In this document: in pieces, positions 19,385 through 27,400 of the stretch | How positions within the stretch are numbered: position 1 is the first letter of the stretch | Layout: every line of letters begins with the position of its first letter | NCBI RefSeq assembly: GCF_030209175.1 | Contig: NZ_JARVSM010000001.1 | Coordinates: forward strand, 1,426,001 to 1,490,000 | DNA: 64,000 bases | Source: Pseudomonas sp. efr-133-TYG-5 | GTDB lineage: Bacteria > Pseudomonadota > Gammaproteobacteria > Pseudomonadales > Pseudomonadaceae | Direction: 5' to 3' | Translations under genes and position numbers: made by a program | The notes under the pieces: generated by a model | What the model saw: only the letters and a program-made list of their open reading frames with translations | Database searches by the model: none | What the model was told of the DNA's origin: nothing

Positions 19385-20370
19385 TGTTCGGTTTCTGGAA
19401 GACCTGGAAGGCCCTCGAGGCCCGCGGCATCATGGGCATCAACCGGCGTAACGCCGACTACGTGCTCAAGTACAACAAGCGCAGCCTGTACCCGATCGTC
19501 GACGACAAGATCATCACCAAGGAGCGCGCCATCGAGGCCGGCATTCATGTGCCGGAACTGTATGGCGTGATTTCCACGGAGAAGGAAATCGACAAGCTCG
19601 GCGAGATCATCGGCGGGCGCAGCGACTTTGTGATCAAACCGGCCCAGGGTGCCGGCGGCGACGGCATCATTGTCGTCGCCGACCGCTTCGAGGGCCGCTA
19701 TCGCACGGTCTCAGGCAAAATCATTGCCCACGAAGAGCTGGAGCATCACATTTCCAGCATCCTCACCGGCCTTTATTCGCTGGGCGGCCACCGCGATCGG
19801 GCGCTGATCGAGTACCGGGTCACGCCCGACCAGATCTTCAAGAGCATCAGCTACGAAGGCGTGCCGGACATCCGCATCATCGTGCTGATGGGTTACCCGG
19901 TGATGGCCATGCTGCGTTTGCCGACCCGCCAGTCCGGGGGCAAGGCCAACCTGCACCAGGGCGCCATCGGTGTCGGCGTCGACCTGGCCACCGGCCTGAC
20001 CCTGCGCGGCACCTGGCTGAACAACATCATCACCAAGCACCCCGACACCACCAACGCCGTGGATGGCGTGCAACTGCCCTACTGGGACGGTTTCATGAAG
20101 CTCGCCGCCGGTTGTTATGAACTGTGCGGCCTGGGCTACATCGGGGTCGACATGGTGCTGGACCAGGAGAAAGGGCCGTTGATCCTCGAGCTCAATGCGC
20201 GGCCGGGGCTGAATATCCAGATCGCCAACGACTGCGGGCTGACCTTGCGCACCCACGCGGTCGAAGCGCATCTGGAAGAGCTCAAAGCGCGTGGGGTGAC
20301 CGAGTCGGTGGAGGAACGGGTGGCGTTTACTCAGGAAATGTTCGGGCATATTCCGGCGGTCGAGGGCTGA
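19384..20370 (+). CDS. ATP-grasp alpha-L-glutamate ligase-like protein
   Basis: 328-residue cytoplasmic ATP-grasp enzyme of the RimK-related alpha-L-glutamate ligase-like family (TIGR02291/PF14397). ATP-binding lysine and glycine loop: DFVIKPAQGAGGDGIIVV. The metal-binding end is clear (GYIGVDMVLDQ, ILELNARPGLNIQIAN). The expected reaction is amide-bond formation between an acyl-phosphate and an amino group. The substrate is unknown. It overlaps the 7TM gene by one base, so the two are probably made in fixed ratio. The gene ends 13 bases before an inverted repeat (20383-20428) that may end the transcript. Confidence 0.87.
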   Translation: MFGFWKTWKALEARGIMGINRRNADYVLKYNKRSLYPIVDDKIITKERAIEAGIHVPELYGVISTEKEIDKLGEIIGGRSDFVIKPAQGAGGDGIIVVADRFEGRYRTVSGKIIAHEELEHHISSILTGLYSLGGHRDRALIEYRVTPDQIFKSISYEGVPDIRIIVLMGYPVMAMLRLPTRQSGGKANLHQGAIGVGVDLATGLTLRGTWLNNIITKHPDTTNAVDGVQLPYWDGFMKLAAGCYELCGLGYIGVDMVLDQEKGPLILELNARPGLNIQIANDCGLTLRTHAVEAHLEELKARGVTESVEERVAFTQEMFGHIPAVEG

Positions 20371-20382
20371 TAGTCGATCGTT

Positions 20383-20428
20383 GATCGTTCCCACGCAGAC
20401 GGTTCGACGCCTCGACGTGGGAACGATC
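20383..20428. repeat. GATCGTTCCCACG inverted repeat
   Basis: 13-base arms GATCGTTCCCACG and CGTGGGAACGATC with a 20-base spacer. The arm is the same as in the longer element at 21892-22004 on the other side of pabB. It lies between the ATP-grasp stop and pabB and lacks a T-run, so it is a repeat element rather than a standard terminator. Confidence 0.8.
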
Positions 20429-20536
20429 AAGCGCGATACCTGCCGCCAACCTGCCAATCACCGACATCCCTCTAGGAGCAACTCCCGCAGAGGACTACAA
20501 TCGCCACCCCGCCTCGATGGCCGATCTGCCCCGCCC

Positions 20537-21880
20537 ATGTTGACCTGTTCCGTACACCCGCTGCCCTACCGCGCCAACCCCGCCGACTATTTCGCGGCCG
20601 TCCGCCATGCGCCCGGCGCCGTGCTGCTCGACAGTGGCCGGCCGAGTGCCGACCGGGGCCGTTATGACCTGCTCAGCGCCTGGCCGCTGGAACAACTGGC
20701 GGTCTTGCCGGACGAGCGCGGCGACGATTTCCTGCAACGTCTGCGAGACAATCTGACCCGCCTGGGCGATGCACAATTGCCCGACGCCTGCCCATTGCCC
20801 TTCGCCGGCGGCCTGATCGGTTACCTGAGCTACGACTTCGGCCGTCATCTGGAAAACCTGCCGAGCCAGGCCCGGGACGATCTGCAATTGCCCGATGCGC
20901 GCTTTGGCCTGTACGACTGGGCCTTGATCAGCGATCACCAATCAGCCACCAGCCAGCTGGTCTTTCACCCGTCGGTCAGCGCCTGCGAGAAACAGCGGCT
21001 GATCGACGTGTTCAGCCAACCGCGCAGCACCGAACCGACCCCGTTCAAGCTGAACACGCCGATGGCGGCTGATCTTTCGGCCGAGCAATACCGTCAGGCG
21101 TTCGAGCGCATTCAGCATTACATCCAGGCTGGCGACTGCTATCAGGTCAACTTCGCCCAACGTTTCCGCGCGCCGTGCCAGGGCGATCCATGGCTGGCCT
21201 ATGGCGCGCTGCGCGAAGCCTGCCCGACGCCGTTTTCCGCGTTCCAGAGCCTGCCGGACGGCGGCGCGGTGCTGAGTCTGTCGCCGGAACGCTTCGTCAA
21301 AGTCAGCCAGCGCCAGGTGGAAACCCGCCCGATCAAGGGCACTCGCCCCCGTGGCATGACCCCGGCTGAAGATGCAGCGAACGCCGCCGAACTGCTGGCC
21401 AGCCCCAAGGATCGCGCGGAAAACCTGATGATCGTCGACCTGCTGCGCAACGATCTTGGCCGTACCTGCCGCATCGGTTCGGTACGGGTGCCGGAGCTGT
21501 TCAGTCTGGAAAGCTATCCCAACGTGCATCACCTGGTCAGCAGCGTCACCGGCGAGCTGGCGCAGGATCGCGATGCCCTGGACCTGATTGCCGGCAGCTT
21601 CCCCGGCGGCTCGATCACCGGCGCACCGAAAATCCGCGCGATGCAGATCATCGACGAGTTGGAGCCAACGCGTCGTGGCTTGTATTGCGGTTCGATGCTG
21701 TACCTGGATGTGCGCGGCGAGATGGACAGCTCGATCGCCATCCGCAGTCTGCTGGTCAAGGATGGGCAGGTGTGCTGCTGGGGCGGTGGCGGAATTGTGG
21801 CCGATTCGGATTGGCAAGCGGAATATCAGGAGTCGATCACCAAGGTCAGAGTCCTGCTCGAAACCCTGCAAAACCTTTAA
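20537..21880 (+). CDS. pabB: Aminodeoxychorismate synthase component I PabB
   Basis: Makes 4-amino-4-deoxychorismate from chorismate and ammonia for folate synthesis, normally with glutaminase PabA. 447 residues of the anthranilate synthase/PabB family. The motif TRPIKGTRPRGMTP has the Lys characteristic of PabB where TrpE has Ala. SPERFVKV, AENLMIVDLLRNDLGRTC and GSFPGGSITGAPKIRAMQII complete the chorismate site. ATG 20537 gives the family N-terminus (MLTCSVHPLPYR). A longer in-frame extension upstream runs through a repeat and is rejected. Monocistronic, flanked on both sides by related palindromic repeats. Confidence 0.95.
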   Translation: MLTCSVHPLPYRANPADYFAAVRHAPGAVLLDSGRPSADRGRYDLLSAWPLEQLAVLPDERGDDFLQRLRDNLTRLGDAQLPDACPLPFAGGLIGYLSYDFGRHLENLPSQARDDLQLPDARFGLYDWALISDHQSATSQLVFHPSVSACEKQRLIDVFSQPRSTEPTPFKLNTPMAADLSAEQYRQAFERIQHYIQAGDCYQVNFAQRFRAPCQGDPWLAYGALREACPTPFSAFQSLPDGGAVLSLSPERFVKVSQRQVETRPIKGTRPRGMTPAEDAANAAELLASPKDRAENLMIVDLLRNDLGRTCRIGSVRVPELFSLESYPNVHHLVSSVTGELAQDRDALDLIAGSFPGGSITGAPKIRAMQIIDELEPTRRGLYCGSMLYLDVRGEMDSSIAIRSLLVKDGQVCCWGGGGIVADSDWQAEYQESITKVRVLLETLQNL

Positions 21881-21891
21881 CCAGACTGCGT

Positions 21892-22004
21892 GCTGATCGT
21901 TCCCACGCTTCGCGTGGGCAGGCCTCAATGGACGCTACGCGTCCGCTCTGGGGACGCAGCGCGTCCCGGGCTGCATGCCCACGCAGAGCGTGGGAACGAT
22001 CAGC
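21892..22004. repeat. Nested palindromic repeat element downstream of pabB
   Basis: 113-base element bounded by 17-base perfect inverted arms (GCTGATCGTTCCCACGC and its complement). Internal palindromes include CCCACGCTTCGCGTGGG and GGACGCAGCGCGTCC-type stems. The outer arms match those of 20383-20428. Located between the convergent pabB and thrH stops; a REP/BOX-type element that may act as a bidirectional transcript end. Confidence 0.82.
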
Positions 22005-22010
22005 AGGTGG

Positions 22011-22628
22011 CTACAGGCTCAAATCACGATTGGAGGCTTTGAGGAATTCCTGCTTCAACTCGGCAAAGGTGTGCACCGCCGGGAATTGCGGGAATTCACG
22101 GATCACGTTGTCCGGGGCATGGAACAGAATCCCCGCATCCGCCTCGCCGAGCATGCTGGTGTCGTTGTACGAATCGCCCGCGGCAATCACCCGGTAATAC
22201 AGGCTCTTGAAGGCCAATACCGACTGCCGCTTCGGGTCTTTCTGGCGCAGCTGATAGCTCGTCACCCGCCCGCTGTCGTCGGTCAGCAGACGATGGCAGA
22301 GCAAGGTCGGAAAACCCAACTGACGCATCAGCGGCTGGGAGAATTCGTAGAACGTGTCCGAGAGGATCACCACCTGGAAGCGCTCGCGCAGCCAGTTGAC
22401 GAATTCCACGGCGCCGTCGAGCGGCTCGAGGGTGGCGATCACGGCCTGGATGTCGGAGAGCTTGAGGCCGTGTTCGTCGAGGATACGCAGGCGCTGCTGC
22501 ATCAGTACGTCGTAATCGGGAATGTCCCGGGTGGTGGCCTTGAGCGATTCGATTCCGGTTTTTTCGGCGAAGGCGATCCAGATTTCCGGCACCAGCACCC
22601 CTTCAAGATCAAGACAGGCGATTTCCAC
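22011..22628 (-). CDS. thrH: ThrH, bifunctional phosphoserine phosphatase/homoserine phosphotransferase
   Basis: 205-residue HAD-family enzyme that dephosphorylates phosphoserine and can transfer the phosphate to homoserine. The first HAD motif is ACLDLEGVLVPE (Asp7, Glu9), then VVILSDTFYEF, and AAGDSYNDTSML for motif IV. Length is exactly that of ThrH. The start is GTG 22628 (MEIACLDLEG), 6 bases after GGGAG. An in-frame reading continues well upstream but adds an unconserved sequence and is rejected. Divergent from cysH, with 163 bases between the starts. Confidence 0.94.
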   Translation of the reverse strand: MEIACLDLEGVLVPEIWIAFAEKTGIESLKATTRDIPDYDVLMQQRLRILDEHGLKLSDIQAVIATLEPLDGAVEFVNWLRERFQVVILSDTFYEFSQPLMRQLGFPTLLCHRLLTDDSGRVTSYQLRQKDPKRQSVLAFKSLYYRVIAAGDSYNDTSMLGEADAGILFHAPDNVIREFPQFPAVHTFAELKQEFLKASNRDLSL

Positions 22629-22791
22629 AGGACACTCCCGTTGTAATGTTTTATTGAGTCGAGCGAGCCCGAACTCTAGCGGCTCCACCCCGACCACGCA
22701 ACGCACAGGGTGCCCCGAGCACGGCCGCTTTTTGTTACCATCGCCGCCATATAGAGCGCCCAGCGCCACTGACCTGTAGGAAGCCGCCCTG

Positions 22792-23532
22792 ATGAGCCCA
22801 ACGTTCGACGTCGTGGAACTCGCCACGACCTATGCCAGCAAATCCGCCCAGGACATCCTCAAACTCGCGTTTGCCGAGTTCGGCGACGATCTGTGGATAT
22901 CTTTCAGTGGCGCCGAGGATGTGGTGCTGGTGGACATGGCCTGGAAGCTGAACAAGAACGTCAAGGTGTTCAGCCTCGATACCGGGCGCTTGCATCCCGA
23001 GACCTACCGTTTCATCGATCAGGTGCGCGAGCACTACAAGATCGACATCGAACTGGTCTCGCCGGACTACACCAAACTCGAACCGTTCGTGAAGGAAAAA
23101 GGCCTGTTCAGCTTCTACAAGGACGGCCACGGCGAATGCTGCGGCATCCGCAAGATCGAGCCGCTGCGGCGCAAACTGTCCGGCGTCAAGGCCTGGGCCA
23201 CCGGCCAGCGCCGCGATCAGAGCCCGGGCACCCGCAGCGCCGTGGCGGTGTTGGAAATCGACACCGCGTTCTCCACCCCGGAGCGCACCCTGTACAAGTT
23301 CAACCCGCTGGCGCAGATGACCAGCGAAGAGATCTGGGGCTACATCCGCATGCTCGAGTTGCCGTACAACAGCCTGCACGAGCGCGGTTTCATCAGCATT
23401 GGCTGCGAACCGTGCACCCGCCCGGTACTGCCGAACCAGCATGAGCGCGAAGGCCGCTGGTGGTGGGAAGAAGCGACCCAGAAAGAGTGCGGGCTGCACG
23501 CCGGGAACATCATCAGCAAGTCCAACGCCTGA
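22792..23532 (+). CDS. cysH: Adenylylsulfate (APS) reductase CysH
   Basis: Assimilatory APS reductase that converts adenylylsulfate to sulfite and AMP using thioredoxin. 246 residues with the PP-loop start [14 protein letters not shown]. The CC...CxxC [4Fe-4S] ligands (Cys116, Cys117, Cys205, Cys208) mark APS rather than PAPS specificity. The catalytic Cys233 lies in ECGLH near the C-terminus. The substrate loop [12 protein letters not shown] is present. Divergent from thrH. About 480 non-coding bases follow before the permease gene. Confidence 0.97.
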   Translation: MSPTFDVVELATTYASKSAQDILKLAFAEFGDDLWISFSGAEDVVLVDMAWKLNKNVKVFSLDTGRLHPETYRFIDQVREHYKIDIELVSPDYTKLEPFVKEKGLFSFYKDGHGECCGIRKIEPLRRKLSGVKAWATGQRRDQSPGTRSAVAVLEIDTAFSTPERTLYKFNPLAQMTSEEIWGYIRMLELPYNSLHERGFISIGCEPCTRPVLPNQHEREGRWWWEEATQKECGLHAGNIISKSNA

Positions 23533-23584
23533 GAAACGCAGCCGGCCGCAATGGCCGCACGCTGCAAACCATCGACCCAGAAAA

Positions 23585-23594
23585 TGTGTACACA
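23585..23594. promoter_or_regulatory. TGTGTACACA palindrome downstream of cysH
   Basis: Perfect 10-base palindrome at the beginning of the 480-base gap between cysH and the permease. It may be an upstream operator for the permease cluster, but it is far from the predicted promoter at 23803. No terminator with a T-run was seen after cysH. Weak evidence. Confidence 0.3.
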
Positions 23595-23802
23595 CGAATG
23601 TCACCATCGGTGCCATTTATGTGTGCACTTTTCGTTTCAACGCCCTGAAAAGTTACACCCCCGCCTTGTTTGATACCCACCAACATTCCCCTGCAAAAAT
23701 AAATACCTGTTCGATCGGTCAATTTATATCGCCAGAATTTCAGGCACTTAGCGCTGCGCAATAACTTTTCGAAATCAGTACAGCGTTGCATAGATCAATG
23801 AC

Positions 23803-23818
23803 TGGCATAGATCTGGCT
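23803..23818 (+). promoter_or_regulatory. Predicted sigma-54 promoter (-24/-12) of the permease operon
   Basis: TGGCATAGATCTGGCT matches the consensus TGGCAYRNNNNTTGCW at all fixed positions except one T. GG and GC are spaced exactly as required. Transcription would start near 23829, giving a leader of about 184 bases to the permease ATG. Sigma-54 control fits nitrogen scavenging from hydantoins or ureides. No convincing NtrC site was recognised upstream. Confidence 0.6.
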
Positions 23819-23834
23819 TAAGTGCATGCATGTT

Positions 23835-23844
23835 TTGTATACAA
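23835..23844. promoter_or_regulatory. TTGTATACAA palindrome just after the predicted start site
   Basis: Perfect 10-base palindrome of the type bound by FCD-GntR repressors, placed 6 bases downstream of the sigma-54-predicted start point. No GntR gene is adjacent, so the binding protein would be encoded elsewhere. Inference from sequence. Confidence 0.4.
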
Positions 23845-24012
23845 TAAATTCAAGACATACACACACTTTCGATCCGCACGCCTTAAGCGCCCTATCCCGT
23901 AAAGGCTGCAGATGCCCCTAACCAGTGATGCTTTCACTGCCGCGACGAAGATTTGTCGAGCCTGCCCGCTCATGCACAGTCATCGCGGCCTGAACATCAG
24001 GAGCCTGCCGGA

Positions 24013-25560
24013 ATGCGTACAAGTCTCTCCAATAACAACATCGCGCTGAATCTGCCCGCCGCTTCCTCGACCCTCGATCAGACCCTGCCCGATGCGGGCA
24101 TTGCCGAGCCGCTGCAACTGAGCCCGCGGCTGCACAACCGCGACCTCGCACCGACCAAGGCCGAAGGCCGGCGCTGGGGCAAATACAGCATCTTCGCGTT
24201 GTGGACCAACGACGTGCACAACATCGCCAACTACTCGTTTGCCATCGGCCTCTATGCCCTCGGCCTCGGCGGCTGGCAGATCCTCCTGTCACTGGGGATC
24301 GGCGCGGCCCTGGTGTACTTCTTCATGAACCTGTCCGGCTACATGGGGCAGAAAACCGGGGTGCCGTTTCCGGTCATCAGCCGGATCAGCTTCGGCATCC
24401 ACGGCGCGCAGATTCCGGCCCTGATCCGGGCGGTGATCGCCATTGCCTGGTTCGGCATCCAGACTTACCTGGCCTCGGTGGTATTCCGCGTACTGCTCAC
24501 GGCCATCCACCCTGGCTTTGCCGCCTACGACCATGACTCGATCCTCGGCCTGTCGAGCCTGGGCTGGGTGTGCTTCGTGGCGATCTGGTTCGTGCAACTG
24601 GCGATCCTCGCCTATGGCATGGAAATGGTGCGCCGCTACGAAGCCTTCGCCGGGCCGGTGATCCTGTTGACCGTCGCCGCCCTCGCCGCCTGGATGTACA
24701 CCCAGGCCAACGCCACCATTGCCTGGTCGATTCGCGAGCCCCTGAGCGGCGGCGAAATGTGGCGCAATATCTTTGCCGGTGGCGCGCTGTGGCTGGCGAT
24801 CTACGGCACGCTGATCCTCAATTTCTGCGACTTCGCCCGCTCGTCCCCGTGCCGCAGGACCATCAAGATCGGCAACTTCTGGGGCCTGCCGGTCAACATT
24901 CTGGTATTCGCCGGGATCACCGTGCTGCTCTGCGGCGCGCAATTCCAGATCAACGGCAAGATCATCGAAAGCCCGACCGAGATCATCGCTTCGATTCCCA
25001 ACACGTTCTTCCTGGTTCTCGGCTGCCTGGCCTTCCTCATCGTCACGGTCGCAGTGAACATCATGGCCAACTTCGTCGCCCCCGCTTTCGTGCTGAGCAA
25101 CCTGGCGCCGAAATACCTGACCTTTCGCCGCGCCGGGCTGATCAGCGCGACCCTCGCGGTGCTGATCCTGCCGTGGAACCTCTACAACAGCCCACTGGTG
25201 ATCGTGTATTTCCTTTCCGGCCTCGGCGCCCTGCTCGGCCCGCTGTACGGGGTGATCATGGTCGACTACTGGCTGATCCGCAAAGGCCGGGTCAACGTCC
25301 CGCAGCTGTACAGCGAAGACCCCGACGGCGCGTATTACTACAGCCGCGGGATCAACCTGCGCGCGGTCGCGGCGTTCATTCCGGCGGCGCTGATTGCCAT
25401 CGTCCTGGCCCTGGTGCCGGGCTTCCACAGCGTGTCGCCGTTCTCCTGGCTGATCGGTGCCGGGATTGCCGGGATGCTGTACCTGATCGTTGCCAGGCGC
25501 CAGGCGCATTACGCCGAAGTCGATGGCGAAGCGATTGCCGTCGACAACGTCAGCCACTGA
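24013..25560 (+). CDS. NCS1-family nucleobase/hydantoin/allantoin permease
   Basis: 515-residue secondary transporter of the NCS1 family with about 12 hydrophobic helices (YSFAIGLYALGLGGWQILL near residue 77 onward to FSWLIGAGIAGMLYLIVA). Family signatures are GRRWGKYSIFALWTNDVHNIANYSFA at the start of TM1, PVISRISFGIHGAQIPALIRA, and GLGALLGPLYGVIMVDYWLIRKG near the end. It is probably a cation symporter for hydantoins, allantoin or a related ureide, because a hydantoin-racemase-like gene follows 55 bases downstream. ATG 24013 has AGGAG a little far upstream. Predicted sigma-54 promoter at 23803. Confidence 0.9.
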   Translation: MRTSLSNNNIALNLPAASSTLDQTLPDAGIAEPLQLSPRLHNRDLAPTKAEGRRWGKYSIFALWTNDVHNIANYSFAIGLYALGLGGWQILLSLGIGAALVYFFMNLSGYMGQKTGVPFPVISRISFGIHGAQIPALIRAVIAIAWFGIQTYLASVVFRVLLTAIHPGFAAYDHDSILGLSSLGWVCFVAIWFVQLAILAYGMEMVRRYEAFAGPVILLTVAALAAWMYTQANATIAWSIREPLSGGEMWRNIFAGGALWLAIYGTLILNFCDFARSSPCRRTIKIGNFWGLPVNILVFAGITVLLCGAQFQINGKIIESPTEIIASIPNTFFLVLGCLAFLIVTVAVNIMANFVAPAFVLSNLAPKYLTFRRAGLISATLAVLILPWNLYNSPLVIVYFLSGLGALLGPLYGVIMVDYWLIRKGRVNVPQLYSEDPDGAYYYSRGINLRAVAAFIPAALIAIVLALVPGFHSVSPFSWLIGAGIAGMLYLIVARRQAHYAEVDGEAIAVDNVSH

Positions 25561-25615
25561 TTTTTTCCGGCGGCCCGGCAGCGGGCCGCAGAACCAACCG
25601 TTACAAGGACTTCTC

Positions 25616-26344
25616 ATGCGCATTCTCGTGGTCAACGTCAACACCACCGAATCCATCACCCAGGCCATCGCCCGCTCGGCCCAGGCGGTCGCAGCCCCCG
25701 GCACGGAAATCGTCGGCCTGACGCCGTACTTCGGCGCCGACTCGGTCGAGGGCAATTTCGAAAGCTACCTGGCCGCCATCGCCGTGATGGATCGGGTGAT
25801 GGCCTACGATCAGCCCTTCGATGCCGTGATCCAGGCCGGCTACGGCGAACACGGCCGCGAAGGCTTGCAGGAACTGCTCAACGTGCCGGTGGTGGACATC
25901 ACCGACGCCGCCGCGAGCACGGCGATGTTCCTTGGCCACGCCTATTCGGTGGTCACCACACTGGATCGCACCGTGCCGTTGATCGAGGATCGCCTGAAAC
26001 TCTCCGGCCTGTGGGACCGCTGCGCCTCCGTGCGCGCCAGCGGCCTGGCGGTGCTGGAGCTGGAACATGAACCCGAGCGCGCACTGGAAGCCATCGTGCA
26101 GCAGGCGGAACTGGCGGTGCAGCAGGACAAGGCGGAAGTGATCTGCCTGGGTTGCGGTGGCATGGCCGGGCTCGACGAGCAGATTCGCCAGCGCACCGGG
26201 GTGCCGGTGGTGGATGGCGTGACGGCAGCAGTGACCATTGCCGAATCGCTGGTGCGCCTGGGGTTGTCGACCTCGAAAGTGCGCACCTACGCGACGCCTC
26301 GGCCGAAAACCATCATCGGCTGGGCGGGACGGTTCGGGCGCTGA
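25616..26344 (+). CDS. Asp/Glu/hydantoin racemase family protein, first Cys missing
   Basis: 242 residues of the hydantoin/allantoin racemase family, starting MRILVVNVNTTESIT. The C-terminal catalytic cysteine is present (Cys180 in LGCGGMAG). At the place of the first catalytic Cys, usually in a CFGDPG-like motif, the sequence reads QAGYGEHG, with Gly75. A two-base racemase mechanism is therefore unlikely without another residue. The protein may be a one-base enzyme such as a decarboxylase, isomerase or hydrolase-like member of the superfamily. Co-transcribed with the permease. Its stop lies 6 bases from that of the convergent LysR gene. Confidence 0.82.
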   Translation: MRILVVNVNTTESITQAIARSAQAVAAPGTEIVGLTPYFGADSVEGNFESYLAAIAVMDRVMAYDQPFDAVIQAGYGEHGREGLQELLNVPVVDITDAAASTAMFLGHAYSVVTTLDRTVPLIEDRLKLSGLWDRCASVRASGLAVLELEHEPERALEAIVQQAELAVQQDKAEVICLGCGGMAGLDEQIRQRTGVPVVDGVTAAVTIAESLVRLGLSTSKVRTYATPRPKTIIGWAGRFGR

Positions 26345-26350
26345 ACCCCG

Positions 26351-27274
26351 TCATACCGCGCTGAAGCGCTGCGCCAGCCGCTGCTCGGCAAACTGCTCGA
26401 TGACGAAATCGACGAACGCCCGGGTCTTGCCCGGCAACAATTTGTGCTCGGCGTAATAGATCGAAATGTTGCCGTCATCGACGTACCAGTCCGGCAACAC
26501 CCGCTGCAATGTGCCAGCGTCGAGATAGCTCACGGCAAACGGCATGCTCACCAAGGCGATTCCCAGGCCCTGCAGCGCCGTCGCGCAGGCAGCCTCGGAA
26601 TCGCTCATGGTCATCCGCGCGCGCAGGACCAGCGGGTTGTGCTGGCGACTGCGATGGGTCAGTTGCCAGGATCGCACGCGGCCGGTCTGCGGTGAGCGGA
26701 TCAGAATGCCGTCATGCGGCGCCAGGTCATCCGGCTCGCGAATCGCCGCGTGGCGGTCGAGGTAATCCTGCGAGGCCACCAGGATCCGATGCGCCGGCGT
26801 CAACCGACGGGCAACCACGCCCTGCGGCAATTCAAAGCCACCGCCAATCGCCGCATCGAAACCCTGGCCGATCAGATCGACCTGGCGGTTATCGAAGTGC
26901 CAGTCCGGATTGATCGCCGGAAATCGTCGCAGGAACTCGCCAAGCAGCGGCACGATAAACAACCGTCCGAACACGGTGCCCATGCTGACTTTCAAAGTGC
27001 CGGCCGGCTGCCCGCCGGCGCTGGCCAGGTTGGCCACGGCATTCTGGATCGTGGTGAGACTGGCGCTGACCTCACTCAGGAACAATTGCCCGGCTTCCGT
27101 CAGCGTCAGGCTGCGAGTGCTACGCTGGAACAGCCGTACACCCAGGCGCGCCTCCAGCTTCGCCACACTTTTGCCGACCGCCGCGGGCGTCAGGCTCAAG
27201 CGTCGCGCGGCCTCGGCAAAACTGCCGACTTCGGCGCTGCGTACAAAGCATTCGATACTGCTGAAGGTTTCCAT
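26351..27274 (-). CDS. LysR-type transcriptional regulator
   Basis: 307 residues. The N-terminal winged helix (METFSSIECFVRSAEVGSFAEAARRLSLTPAAVGKSVAKLEARLGVRLFQRSTRSLTLTEAG, shortened here) is followed by the periplasmic-binding-like effector domain (GTLKVSMGTVFGRLFIVPLL onward), of the CrgA-like branch. ATG 27274 is used; the in-frame GTG at 27283 has no better ribosome-binding site. Divergent from the SDR gene at 27401 with a TAAAC-N5-GTTTA palindrome between, the usual layout for a LysR regulator and its target. The effector is unknown. It probably does not control the permease pair, which is convergent to it. Confidence 0.9.
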   Translation of the reverse strand: METFSSIECFVRSAEVGSFAEAARRLSLTPAAVGKSVAKLEARLGVRLFQRSTRSLTLTEAGQLFLSEVSASLTTIQNAVANLASAGGQPAGTLKVSMGTVFGRLFIVPLLGEFLRRFPAINPDWHFDNRQVDLIGQGFDAAIGGGFELPQGVVARRLTPAHRILVASQDYLDRHAAIREPDDLAPHDGILIRSPQTGRVRSWQLTHRSRQHNPLVLRARMTMSDSEAACATALQGLGIALVSMPFAVSYLDAGTLQRVLPDWYVDDGNISIYYAEHKLLPGKTRAFVDFVIEQFAEQRLAQRFSAV

Positions 27275-27285
27275 GATCGCCACTA

Positions 27286-27300
27286 TAAACTTCTGGTTTA
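27286..27300. promoter_or_regulatory. Candidate LysR operator TAAAC-N5-GTTTA
   Basis: Interrupted palindrome in the 126-base space between the divergent LysR and SDR starts, close to the LysR start codon. It resembles the T-N11-A LysR box. A further A-rich AACAACAA motif lies at 27360-27367 in the SDR leader. Confidence 0.45.
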
Positions 27301-27400
27301 CACAGACTATAGCAATCAGGGTCTACACGGTCGCGGATGCCAAGCCGATACTCGGCTCCAACAACAAGGCAACCCGCCTTGAACACTCTGGAGATCGAAC

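Noticed and set aside
23611..23640. NtrC-binding site upstream of the predicted sigma-54 promoter
   Set aside because: The nearby CACC-ATC-GGTG inverted repeat has a 3-base instead of a 5-base spacer, and no full TGCACC-N5-GGTGCA site was seen.
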